Part shown: positions 23,101 to 35,100 of the stretch, in pieces
How positions within the stretch are numbered: position 1 is the first letter of the stretch
How the letters are laid out: every line of letters starts with the position of its first letter
Assembly: GCA_030762895.1 (NCBI GenBank)
Contig: CM061068.1
Coordinates: 157,376,811 to 157,440,810 of the forward strand
DNA from: Sophora flavescens
Lineage: Eukaryota > Streptophyta > Magnoliopsida > Fabales > Fabaceae
Length of the DNA stretch: 64,000 nt
Direction of reading: 5' to 3'
The notes under the pieces: model-generated
Told to the model about the DNA's origin: nothing
Seen by the model: the letters and a program-made list of their open reading frames with translations, nothing else
The model's database searches: none
Translations under genes and position numbers: made by a program

Positions 23101-26100
23101 ACGTAGGGACAGACATTTGGAATAGCAGGACTCTTGCAATTTCTAGGAGATGTCGGTTGTTCCTTTCTGCAACCCCATTTTGTTGGGGGGTATCAACACA
23201 AGTTAACTCATGTAAAACACCATGCTCTTTATGAACTTTGGTGAAATGTTGATTCACATATTCCTTGCCATTATCAAATCACAACCTTTTAATAGAGTTT
23301 CCAAACTGAGTTTGAACCATGCGATAGAAATTCAAGAATAATTGAAACACTTCAGATTTATCTTTCATAAGAAACATCCATGTGACCCTAGGGCAATCAT
23401 CAATAAAAGAACCAAGTCATTTTACACTATACATGTTAGAATTAGAGGAAGGTCCTCACACATCAGAATGAATAAGATCAAAAGGTTCAATACTTTTATT
23501 ATTACTCGGAGAAAAAGCTGTGCGATGGTGTTTCGCAAACCGACAAACATCACAATGAAAAGGCTCAACTGACTCCTTTTTAAACAACTGTGGAAATAAA
23601 TACCTAAGAAGAGGAGGATGACCAAGGCGTTTGTGGTGAAGCCATATCTGAGATGCAGGGGAATCTGAATTTGTATGATGAGAGGGGGGGGGGGTAGCTC
23701 AAGTGGTAAGAGCTAAGGGTTTAAGGTGTTGGAGGTCCAAGGTTAAAACCTTGACAAATGAGAAAAATTAACAACTAATAGACTAGCATTTGCCTATAAA
23801 AAAAAAATTGTCTGATGACAGGAAGTGGACATTGTCTGTCTGGTACTACCATGAGTCCGATGTAGAACATATAACCTTCCCTGTTCCTTAGCAACCCCAA
23901 TCATCCTCTCAGTGGTAAGATCTTGAAACACACAATGAGAAGGAAAGAAGGTTACTGTACAATTTAAATCTCGGGTAAACTTATGAATAGAAATAAGGTT
24001 ATTTGACAAATGAGGGACATGAAACACATTATGCAAAGGAAGGGAAGGTTGAAGTGAAATAGTACCACATCCTGAAACAGGGACATGGGATCCGCTAGCA
24101 ACCATGATGCAATGCTGATAACTTAGGCGTTGTTTGTGAGTCTTGTTTAGGAGGGGAAGTAAGGGAAATGAAAGGTTTATGATAACCTCTCCCTTGTTTG
24201 TGAGTGTAAAAAATTGGAGTGGAAATTTTTGAGGATTTTGGAAAACCCCCCAAACCCCTCCTCACCTCAATTTTTTTGGTTTACCCCTTTGAGGTTTTTT
24301 GAGGGTTTACCCCAATTTTTAGAGGAAAAGGAATAATTTTTTTTTGCATTAGTATTAATTTTTTTTTGAAAGGTGGTGAGGGATAATACTCTCCTTCCCC
24401 TCCCCTCCCCTCCCTCTCATTTCCTTCCCCTTTGATCTCCTCCCTTTCCTTTCCCTCCAAACTCACAAACAAAGCCTTAGAGTAAGTGGAAAAATATGAA
24501 GTATGAGGGGTCATATGATCAGTAGCACCAGAGTCAATATTCCAGAGATCCTCAGATTCAGTACTAGAAACATTAAAGGATAACAAACTTAAATTCTTAC
24601 CAGTCATGGTTAGAGAACAAATGCCAGAAGGCTTACTCATAGAATCCAAAAGAGTTTGCAAACAAACCATCTCAGCCTTACTAAGCGTCGGAATTGCCTC
24701 CGGTGCAGATATCTGTTCACCCTCAATAACCAAGTCGGGTACTATTTGATTAACTTGCCCTTGTTGGTTGCCTTTAAAACCACAAGAGCATCCAAGAACC
24801 TCGTCTCTGCCATGGAGTTTAAAACAAGTGTCCTTAGTGTGACCAGACTTCTTGCAATAATTACACCAACACTCTTCACAATTAGTTTTGGTGAAAGGCT
24901 TCCAAGAGGATGATCCAGCCTTTTGAGGTGATAACCCACCAGAGGGACCTTTGCCAGTGGCCAAAGCAGAACCATCACTGGAATTACCATTATTCAACAT
25001 TACAACCTGACGACTCTCTTCCCCCCTAACAGTGTAGAACACTTCAGAGAGAGAAGGAAGCTTGTCCTTAACTAAAATCTGAACCGAATTGGATCATATT
25101 CAGATTCAACCCAGAGAAAAATTTAAAGAGTCGTCCACGCTCAATAAACTTTGTTAAAGTAGCAGAATCCTTAGTGTATTTCATCTATAAATCCTGATTT
25201 TGGTCCAGCTTAATCCACAAACCATTTAGACACCCATAATAATCAGTCACAGAAAGAGGTCCTTGCTTGGTATTAAAAATTGTATTCTCTAATTCATAAC
25301 GCGTAGTAATATCTTGTTTCATAGAGTAGGTTTTCCACAAACTGTCCCAAATTTCTCATGCAGAAGTGAAAAACAAACAATTCTTACTGATATCTGGTGT
25401 CAGAGTTCCAAAGCCAAGTCATGATCAGAGAATCTCCGTCATTCCATATTCCAAACTGTGGGTCATCTCTCTTCAGGGGATCCCCGGTAATGTGTGACAA
25501 CTTCCTGCGACCTTTGAGAGTGGTGCGAATAACCTAGGCCCATTGGAGATAGTTCTTACCGTTGAGGTGATAGGTGCAAAACTAGAAGATCATTCGGATT
25601 CAGGGTTGGAACGACAACTGGAGTCGCTGTAGTGGTGGTGGAGGATTGAGTCTCTACCTCAGACATGCTGGAAGGAGCTGAAAGTCTCAGATCTGAACAA
25701 GGAGGAGCCGACGATCAGAACGGTGGCCATCGCGTAGTGAACGACGACCTGGAGAGCGGGGCGTGGGGGTGTGTGGGTGCTCAGTTCGGGGTGGTATTTT
25801 GGTGGGCGGTCGGAAAACTAGCAGTCTGACGAGGGCGGTGATGTGGTAGGAGGCGGTGGCTGGTTGTGGGTGGAGGTGCCAAGCGGTTCAGGCAGCATTA
25901 AGGCTGCAACGGAGACAATAATGAAAGCTGCTCGAAAAAAGGAACAAAGGCAGAATCCTAGGAACGACCTAGGCTCTTGATAACATACAAGGAAGGAATT
26001 TTGAATATTTGAATAATATTCCTTGATCTCATTGTACAAGACTGAATACAATATTTAGACAAAAGTGAAATAAATGTTAACCTAAAAATAATGAAAATTT

Positions 26101-29100
26101 GCCCTAATAATGAAAAGAATAAGGACCTAATATGTACAATGATAACTGACGATATCAAACATAAATACAATATATTACAACACCAGTCAACAGTTTAGAA
26201 TAGTCAAAACGTCTTTAGGAAAACCTTGTAATTCCCACTCCTTTGTCAAACCGGTTGGAAGCTGTTGATAAGGGAGTCTTGCAGAGGAGCGCTCTTAAGC
26301 TGTGACATATGAAAAATGGGATGCAGGCGAGAGTGATCCAGAAGTTGCAGCTTATATGCCTCCTCTCCCATCCTGTCCAGTACCTTAAATGGACAATAAA
26401 AATGCATATTCAGCTTCTCATTAACCCTCGCCCACTTGAAATTCCACTTGACTTATCTTGTCCGCTTGTTCTTTCATCCACTGCTGAGCCTTAAACAGGT
26501 TCGATGTCAACTCCTCCAAAATGGTTGATCTACCCTTTCTTCGAGGAAATAAATTATAGATGGAGGCTCATGATGATCATACACTCTGCCTTGCCCGAAG
26601 TCCTATTCCTTGCTGCTAAGACAGCATCAGGCTCTACCTGTAATTCGAGAGTATTAGTCAGCATTCGAGGTAGAGGCTGAGGAGTAGTTGCAGGTTTCAG
26701 CGCTTTCTTGAGGAGGGAGACATGGAATACTGGGTGTATTCTACTCTTAGGAGGAAGGTCCAATTGATATGCTACCTGTCCAATGGTCTTGGTGATTTGA
26801 TAGGGGCCATAAAACCGTGGACTAAGCTTCTCATTAATTTTCTGGGCTAAGGACTTCAATCTGTAAGGTTGAAGCTTGAGATAAACCCCATCCCCAACTG
26901 AGTATGTTACTGATCTCCGTGCCTTATCAACATAAATCTTCATCTGATTTTGTGCTTTAACTTGATTAGTGTTCAAGTCATGTAGAATAGTATCCCTTTC
27001 ACTTGTCAGTCTGTTCACTTCTTCAACTACTGATGGGACTGTGGTGCCTTTGAGAAGTTGAGGGGGGTCTCTGCCATAAAGAGCCTTGAAAGGGGTCAAT
27101 TTGGTAGAACTGTTATAGTTGGTATTAAACCATAATTCTTCCCAACTGAGCCACTTTGGCTGTTGTTTTGGATTGGTCCCTATTAAGCATGTCAAGTAAG
27201 TCTCTAGGCATCAGTTAACTACCTCAGTTTGCCCATCTGATTGTGGGTGGTAAGCAGAGCTGAATTTGAGCTTAGTGCCAGCCATCTGAAAAGTACTGTC
27301 CAGAAATTACTAAGGAAGATCTTGTCCCGATCAGAAACAATAGTGGAGGGAAACTCATGTAGCTTGACTATTTCTTGAAGGAACATGTTGGCTGTGTCCA
27401 TAGCAGTAAATGGATGACTGAGGGGAATATTATAAAATGGGCATACTTGGTGAATCTGTCCACTACTACCAGAATTGCATCCTTGCCTTGGACCTTAGGG
27501 AGCCCTTCTATGAAATTCATTGAAACATCAGTCCATATCTTGAGTGGGGACTGGTAAAGGCTGTAGCAGGCTTGGAGGGGATAATGTCTGGTATTTATTC
27601 TCTTGCTAAACTTCACAAGTGTCCATGATTTGTTGTATGTCTTTATCATACCTTCCCAATAAGCCAAGGCAACTACTTGTTTACAAGTCCTGAAAAATCC
27701 TGAGTGCCCTCCCACTGCTGAGCTATGGAATTCTTTGAGCAAGATGGTAATCTTAGGGGACTTTCTTGGTAACACTAGCTTCCCCTTGTAGAGTAATTTC
27801 CTGTTCTGAAATGAAAACCCAGGATGTGAGGCTGAGTCCTTATGTAGGTCTTGTATAACACCCCTCAGTTTGTCATCAGCTTGGACCTCTTCTTCCCACT
27901 CTTCTAGTTTTGAAAACTGAATAACCGAGATAGCAGCATATGGTCATTCTTCGAGATAGAGCATCTGCAACCTTTTCTCACAACCGTGCTTATACTTGAT
28001 TTCAAAATCCAATCCCATCAACTTAGAGGTCCATTTGAACTGTTCCTCTCCTAGTACCCTTTGTTCCGTGAGAAACTTCAGACTTTTCTGGTCAGTGTGA
28101 ATGATAAAATGTCTGCCCATCAAGTAGTGTCTCCATTTTTGGACTGCCATGACAATTGCCATTAACCCCCTCTCATACACTGACCTGTTTTGGTTTCAGT
28201 CTGACAGTGTCTGACTGATAAAAGATACAGGTCTGCCATCTTGTAACAATACTGCCCCTAACCCTTTATTAGACGCATCGGTTTCAATAGTGAAAGTCTT
28301 GGAAAAATAAGGTACTGTTAAGACAGGCAGCTTGGCCATGGCCTTCTTCAATGTATCTAAGGCTTCCTGGGCTTCAGTAGTCCGGCTAAAATTATCCTTT
28401 CTTTGTAACTGAGTCAGTGGCCTTGCAATTTTACCATTTTCCTTTACAAACCGTCTATAGTAGTACCCTGTGAAGCCTAGGAATCCCCGGAGTACTTTTA
28501 TGTCTGTAGGAAGAGGCCAATTTAACATGACTTCCAATTTATTGGGGTCAGTCGCCATCCATTAGCTGAGATGATTTGGCCTAGGTATTCCAGCTGTGAT
28601 TGCCCAAAACTACATTTTTTTTTATTTGCAAACAGCTGATGTTCCTTTAGTAAGTCTAGGACAGCTTGTACGTGCCTGCAATGCTCTTCTATACTCTTAC
28701 TATACACTAGGATATCATCAAAAAGACTAATACAAACTTTCTCAGATAGGGTCGTAGTACTGCATTCATTAAGGACTGAAATGTAGAGGGAGCATTGGTG
28801 AGTCCAAGCGACGTTTACCACAAACTCATAATGCCCCTCGTGGGTTTTGAAAGCAGTTTTTGGAATATCCTCTTCCTTCATTTTGAGATCTAGCTTGGTG
28901 AAGATAATAGCCCCCCCCCCCCCCAACAACTCATCTAATACTTCATCAATGATAGGGATGGGAAATTTATCAGGAACTCTAACCTTCTTTAGGGCCATAT
29001 AGTCCACACAAAACCGCGAGCCTCCATCTTTTTTTCTTGACAAGTAATATAGGGCTAACACTGTGTCTTATGACACCCAAATTCAACATATCATCTATTA

Positions 29101-32100
29101 ATTTCTCAATTTCATTCTTTTGGTAATGGGTACCTGTAAGGTCTGAGATTGGGAACATTAGCTCCTTCCTTCAGCACAGTGGCATGATCATGTTCCCTAG
29201 AGGGTGGTAGACCTTGAGGTTCCTGAAATACCTCTGGATATTCCTCCAAATCCCCTGTGAGCCACTGTGGTGGAGAATTCTTACCCTCTTCAGTTCCTTG
29301 GATACACTGATATTCCACTATGAAACCCTACCCATCATCTTGCAGAGCTTTAACCACTGATTTGAAAGAAGCTCTGGCTAGTGATGGTTCTCCTTTTAAC
29401 AGCTTTGTACCTTCAGCAGTAGGCACCTTTAGTGTGAGCTCCCTAAAATTGGCTCGATTTTCACCTAGACTGGCCAGCCACTCCATACCCAGCATCACAT
29501 CAACATCTCCCAACTCAAAATTGTAAAAATCTTACTGGATTTCTAGCCCTTGGATCTGCAGGGTTGATTTATGACAAACCCCTTCACATCGAATCCTCCT
29601 ACCATCTCCTACCTCCACAGTGTATGGAAGGGTTTCAGTCATTTCGAGCTTCTACGGTGTTTAAACATATTGTCATCATCCTTCTGTGCATGCAGATGCC
29701 TTCTCTGTTTGAATCTCTCAAAGTAGGAGAAAACAGTATAGAAAGTAAGAGCAAATGCTCCCAGCCCAGGAAAACTCCTATGGCCCCATGCTACAGTCCA
29801 AAACTATCATAATCTTCACATATCCCTTCTCCCTCTCCTTTTCCTTCTTATAAACAGTTCTCAGACCAGTTTTCTCTCCTCTCTAACTAATTTTCCCTCC
29901 CATTCCATTCCTTGAGTACATGTTAATTCCTCTCCTAAAGTGGGTATTGTCCCATATAACCTGAACATCATAATCTTATTGGGCCTTTTCCTATCACTAA
30001 TAGAACCAGGAACCTATCAGATGTGTTGTCGTAATTCTTTTTGCGCTGTTTTCATTTTGGCTTTTGAGGATTGCTAGTTCACTTTATCTCTGTTTTTTGT
30101 CTCATAATGAACTTTCTTTCTCTATGAAAGAAAAAGTAAAGTAACGTAACAAATTGGTTGATGTATTCAACTCCAACTTAAGTTTCTGGCTTCTACAATG
30201 GACTGCCCAGGAACTATCTCTTTTTCGGTTTTTCTGTGTTATGATTGCATTTATAATGTTGAGCACGATAGTAATCCTCTATCTTCTCTCTGTGTATGAT
30301 TTGATAGAAAAGGGGAACAAATAGCTGTGTTGGAACAAGCTGTTGATGTCTACACCATGGAGTTTGAAAGGTTCATGAAATTTATTAGGTATGTTTTCAT
30401 GATGCTCATACTTTTTCTGTTATTAATTGTTAATAATAAAATGTTAAATCGATGAAATATCGGGGCCTGTTTCCTGTTTTCTGTTTTCAATTTCTCTTTT
30501 CAGAAATAATTACAAAATTGTCACATTGTTTTCATTTTGTTTCCTGTTTCCAAAGATTTGTACAGGAAACAGTGAAAACAAGAAAATGTTGTTTTCAGTG
30601 TTTCCTATAAAAATTTCTGAAAACAAGAAACAAAATGTAAACAAGGTGACAACTTTTATAATAATTTCTGAAAACAAGAAATGGAAACAGGAAATTGAAG
30701 ACTAGCAAACAAGCCCTAAGTTTCCACAGAGAATGTATAAAAATTTATAGCTAATTATTATGTATACTAGCAAGTATCTTATACATTGCACGAGTATTTT
30801 TTTAATTTTTAAAAAATAAAATAAACAAAATAAAAGAAAAAATATTTTAAATTATAAAAGATGTAAATGTAAATGGTGGCCCAATGCATGAGCCTCCCAC
30901 TTGGTGGGGTCTAAGGAGGGTAGATATACGCATTCTTACTCTCGCAAATCAACAGGCTCTTTTCAGGATTTGAGTCTGTGACCTCCAAGTCACAAGGTGG
31001 CTAATGTTATCGTTGTGCCAATTCTCACCCTCTTAAAATCATTATGTATACATAATTAATTCAAGTAGAATATTAAAAGAGAAAATACTTAAATCTAAAA
31101 AGATATGCATAATTAATTCTAAAATTTTAATTTAAATATTTTTAAATATTAAAATAAAAGAAATTAAAATTAACATCTGTCATTATATGAATGAGGGTAA
31201 TATAAGAGATTTAACCACTTTAAGAGAGTATACTTTAATTTTATATACATGTGTGGATATTTTCTTTTAGAAATATTTGTCCTTAAAAAAAAGAATTAAA
31301 TGAAAACCATTAATAATTATTAACTAGTAGATATGAAAATATATTAAAATTAAAAAGTCTAAAAAATTGCCTAATGTAAGTGACGTGACATGGCTTACTT
31401 AGTAAGAGAGAGAGAGATTATAGAGAATAGCTCACATTTAAAAATGAGTACTCTAATCTAACATATAGGGGTTGATTAGTAGTAAACAATTAGTGGTAAA
31501 ATATCTGAAAATTAATATTAAAGAATTAGTACATATATCTAAAGCATACTTCTTTTGTGAAATAGGATTACAAGTTTACAGCTCCTAGACTAAGCTACCA
31601 CAATGCCAAGAAAGTATTTGAGTCTACCTGAGTCGTTGGCTTGAAAATGACTGAACAAGTGTTAACTGAGATATACCCCGATAGTCATTACCTATGATAA
31701 CTATATCATCTACCAAAAATGAGAATAGTGTTAACTGAGATATTCCCCATTAGTCATTACCTAAACTTCTTAGTAGGAATTGAGAAATTGGAATAGTGGG
31801 CGATGGCTGATATTTTGGTAATCGTAGAGTTAACCATGTTGAGCGTGGTGATAGCCAAGAGTGCAAAGAAGGCGTGAAGCAAGAGACACATGCCACATTG
31901 AAGGCGGCTGTTGTAATGGCGAAAACAGACCAACAACGAGGGCTGATCTGCTGTGGTGGCAAAGACATACCATCTTGAAAGGAGATGCAGTTTTGATAGG
32001 TAGTGGAGAAGGTTGGTTGCTGTTGGGGTGAGAGTGACAGTGAGTGATGGGATGAGGGGTGGCGGAGGGGTGGCTGTTTGGGCAAGTTTAGGGCAGGTCT

Positions 32101-35100
32101 TGGTATAGGAAGGGCAAAGTGGGTGGCGGATGCACCGACGGAATAGAGGCACGTGGGTCTGCACACGGAACAAAGGGGAGCATGCGAGAGCCTGTGAAAG
32201 GCGGTTGGTGGTCAGCTTTCTGTTGTTGGCTGAAAAGGAAGACGGTTCATCCGGCGAGGTTGCCAGTGGGAATGACCACAGCGGCAGTGAGCACAATTAA
32301 CAAGCAACTAGAGTTGAATGTGGAAGCAGAGCCTCCTAGATCCTAGATGGGGAGCTCTGTAACAACTTGAATAAAAGGTGAATGATATTATTTCTGAAAT
32401 AATTAAACACAATACAGAGTTTTCTATTATATAGACTAAGGGAATAATTACTTGCCTAAGCCAGAGTTAAAAAATAAGGTAAAAAAATAATTTGTCCTAA
32501 TAATTGTACATTCTAAAATAATTAATATCTTTAATGTGGATAGTTACAACAAACACTATTTTTGTTCTAACTTTTACTGCTAGATTTTCAATTCTTGCTG
32601 AATAACCAGCAACTTAATTTGATCAGTGAGGTCTTTGCAAACTCGCCTTTCTTCATTTCAGCAGAGGTTGCTGGTGCATTAGAAGTAAGGTAAATATCAA
32701 ATCTTGCTTTGTTGTGTGTTTTTCTTCTATTTTCAAGTCAATTTTAGTTTGTCTATTTCAGTAAAATTGACGACTACAAAGAGATAAGCATTCAATCTGG
32801 GAAAACTTATGAGGTATATATTTACAAGGCTTGAGAAATTTATTAATTTGTCATTTCTTGATCGTGACATTGGCTTATTTTCTTTTACATCTGATCATCA
32901 TCTCGACAAGTGGCAACCAAAATCATATTGGCAAGGTATATAGGTGAATGTGAATCATGTGAAATGAATTCAGTGTACTGAAAAGATTCTAAAGGAAAAT
33001 TATTTTAAACTGCTGGTTGTACTTCATATTAGCGATATTAATGTTCTTCATTTTGCACTTGGTCTGTATTTGAAGGACGATATGTTGTAGAAATTCAAAA
33101 TGACCTAAACAAGTAAATGAACAATATGAAACTATGTTTAGCTTACTATAAGCGGCCTACTGCCTAGCTTACTTTTTGATCTACTTTGGCCTAGCCTTTA
33201 TATTTTTAAATTATCATTATGCTTTTAAAATTGTCTATTTCACCAAGTATGTCAAGCCTTTGAAAAGGCCTATTTAAACATGCTAGGATATATATATATA
33301 TATATATATAAACAATAACAACAAAATTCTTTTTTCACCAAGTGGGGTTGGGGTATATGGATAACTATATAATTGTTTCATTTGATTTGTCATTATAAAT
33401 ATAAAAATATGAAGAAAAAAAAAATCATCAAGAATTATTAGAGAATATGTTTCTTAACCTATTGAATGAACTTAGTCTATCAAGACATTATAAACTGATC
33501 AAGGTTGCTACTTGCTACTATTTCAGGTGATATGAGGAGGTTTTCCTTTAATGCTTTCGATGTCTTTATTGTTAAAATATATTTTAGCAATAAAGACAAC
33601 CAAAGTTCGAACATTTGGATGTCTTTATTGTTAAAATATATAATCATTATTTTATGCTCAACTTTGGAGCTTATCTATTGGGTGCACAAAATGTTCCCAC
33701 CTACGCTAGTTATAGAGCTACTAGCAAGATTGCTAAATCATTGCTGCTAATTTAGTTAATCTATAAAGTTTGTTTCCCGTCGCACATAAACATGTAACAT
33801 TTTTCGTTTGGTGCATACTGCATAATTTAGTGTTACTGTTATCTCATTTAGATGTTCTTAAATTCGGGCTTTGGGCCTAACTCAACCCCACTAAACCGAC
33901 TTGTACGGTGAGGACTGCCCAAGCCTTATAAGCACTACTTAGGCCATATCTCTAGTCGATGTGGGACTCTCAACACACCCCCTCACGCTTAGGACTGGAC
34001 ATCGGCACGCCCAGGCCTGGACATCTGGAGCGTGGACAAATGTGGGTGGAATAATAGAGATCTTGGCCTAATAATAGATCTAGGATAGGCTCTGATACCA
34101 TCTTAAATTCGGGCTTTGGGCCTAACTCAACCCCACAAAACCGGCTTGTAAGGTGAGGACTGTCCAAGCCTTATAAGCACTACTTAGGCCATATCTCTAG
34201 TCGATGTGGGACTCTCAACAGATGTAAAATTTTTCGTTTGGTGGTTGTTGCATAATTTAGAGTTACTGTTGACTCATTTGACATTTCCATTTGAATGAAT
34301 CTTTCACATCCGTAGTTGTTACTACTTATACGAAAGTTTGCTTTGTGCTGCTTTTGATTTTACATGGATATATGATAAAGTCCTCTTCTTAGGTTTTACT
34401 CTCAGTGGACTCAGTGAACTCATACATTGCATGGGATTTTTCATTAGTACAAGGCAAGATAAATATGGTATTGCTGCAGTGCTGCTACACTTCCATTTTG
34501 AGATGTCATTGTATTTTCTCTAAGCATCCTTCCATAGTGAATTTCTGCTGTTTATTGACAGGATATTGGATTTAGTCTAGAGTTTGTAAGTCCTTCTGGG
34601 GAAAAAACTGTAAGTTCAATTATCACTTCTCTTTTATTATCTGTATCATAACCTCAATTGGTTTCTTCAGAAGCATTTATATCATGTTATTCTTCATCAG
34701 CCATCTTCATTCTGTTCGGCCCTCCCCCAGCACATTGTTCATCTTTTTTCTTTCCTCTTTTGTTTTATGCTTTCCCCATGTTTGTTTTGTCATTTCCCGT
34801 TTTCATGGTGGCTGGTTGGTTATGACACAGTTGATGTTACCTTACCGCCGTTATGAATCTGACCAAGTAAGTTTGTCATGTTTGTTGCAGCTCATAGGCT
34901 TTACTAAGCATTTGACAAGTAAGTGCTAATCTTGATTTTATGCCATATAATTATAGGGTAACTTCTGCACAGTAATGGCTGGAAGCTATAAACTGATCTG
35001 GGACAACACATATTCAACTTTTTTTAGAAAGGTATGTAGGCATCAGGGACGGACCCAGGAATTTTATGTTGTGGGGGACAAAACTCATAAATTTGTAACA

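Larger units (their letters stand above)
15110..25666 (-). pseudogene. Broken gag-pol of copia A
   Basis: Read from 25666 downward on the minus strand. A gag start (MSEVETQSS) is followed by stops. A zinc knuckle C-x2-C-x4-H-x4-C (CNYCKKSGHTKDTC) lies near 24825-24870. The protease motif NIDSGATDHM is near 24512-24545 and is cut off soon after by a MITE. Pre-integrase and integrase segments (TPQQNGVAERNNRHL) are at about 23045-24105. RT begins at 22045-22280 (VGCRWNYTVKY, RLVAKGYTQ) and continues at 21834-22011. It resumes past copia B at 17237-17766 (LLVYVDDIIIVGDD). RNase H follows at 15110-15480 (CDNKSAISIAHKPVQHDKT). The domain order is that of a Ty1/copia polyprotein. Stops, frameshifts and four insertions rule out a functional product. 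Confidence 0.85.
14898..26182 (-). mobile_element. Ty1/copia element A, 11.3 kb with four nested insertions
   Basis: LTRs lie at 14898-15099 and 25986-26182. A perfect 5-bp TSD CCAGT is at 14893-14897 and 26183-26187. On the minus strand the polypurine tract GAGGGGGAG abuts the 3' LTR. A degenerate primer site TTATCAAGAGCC follows the 5' LTR. The LTR starts TGTTGTAATA but ends in TA rather than CA. Insertions within it are a non-autonomous LTR element (15503-17262), copia B (17767-21828), a SINE (23682-23807) and a Tourist-type MITE (24126-24476). Without them it is about 5 kb. Confidence 0.93.
14458..30018 (-). mobile_element. Degenerate Ty3/gypsy chromovirus split by a copia element
   Basis: On the minus strand the order is: probable 5' LTR (about 29700-30018), protease end, RT, RNase H, integrase, and chromodomain. 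The last is separated from the rest by the copia element at 14898-26182, whose TSD CCAGT marks the break. gag and the start of the protease are missing, and no matching 3' LTR remains near 14458. Frameshifts and stops are frequent. The element lies wholly in intron 7, antisense to the host gene. Confidence 0.8.
13360..30307 (+). other. Giant intron 7 of the GOLD gene (about 16.9 kb)
   Basis: Donor GT at 13360 follows ...AGG AAA TT, and acceptor AG precedes 30308. Joining gives ARKL-KGEQIAVLEQAVDVY in frame. Nearly the whole intron is accounted for by the transposons listed below, nested up to three levels deep. Confidence 0.88.

Noticed and set aside
23690..23770. Possible tRNA gene (A-box and B-box)
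   Set aside because: No cloverleaf arms; poly(A) tail and TSD show a SINE.
31757..32296. 179-codon minus-strand frame as a gene
   Set aside because: No domain; overlapping frame equally open; probably leader of a copia remnant.
32911..32994. Open stretch reading ATKIILARYIG after exon 10, considered as the next GOLD exon
   Set aside because: Its only AG acceptor puts it out of frame and it soon ends. The stretch 34393-34467 has proper splice sites, correct phase and the expected GOLD sequence.
33856..34220. Cassandra (5S-bearing TRIM)
   Set aside because: No 5S rRNA-like A/C-box segment is visible in the LTRs.
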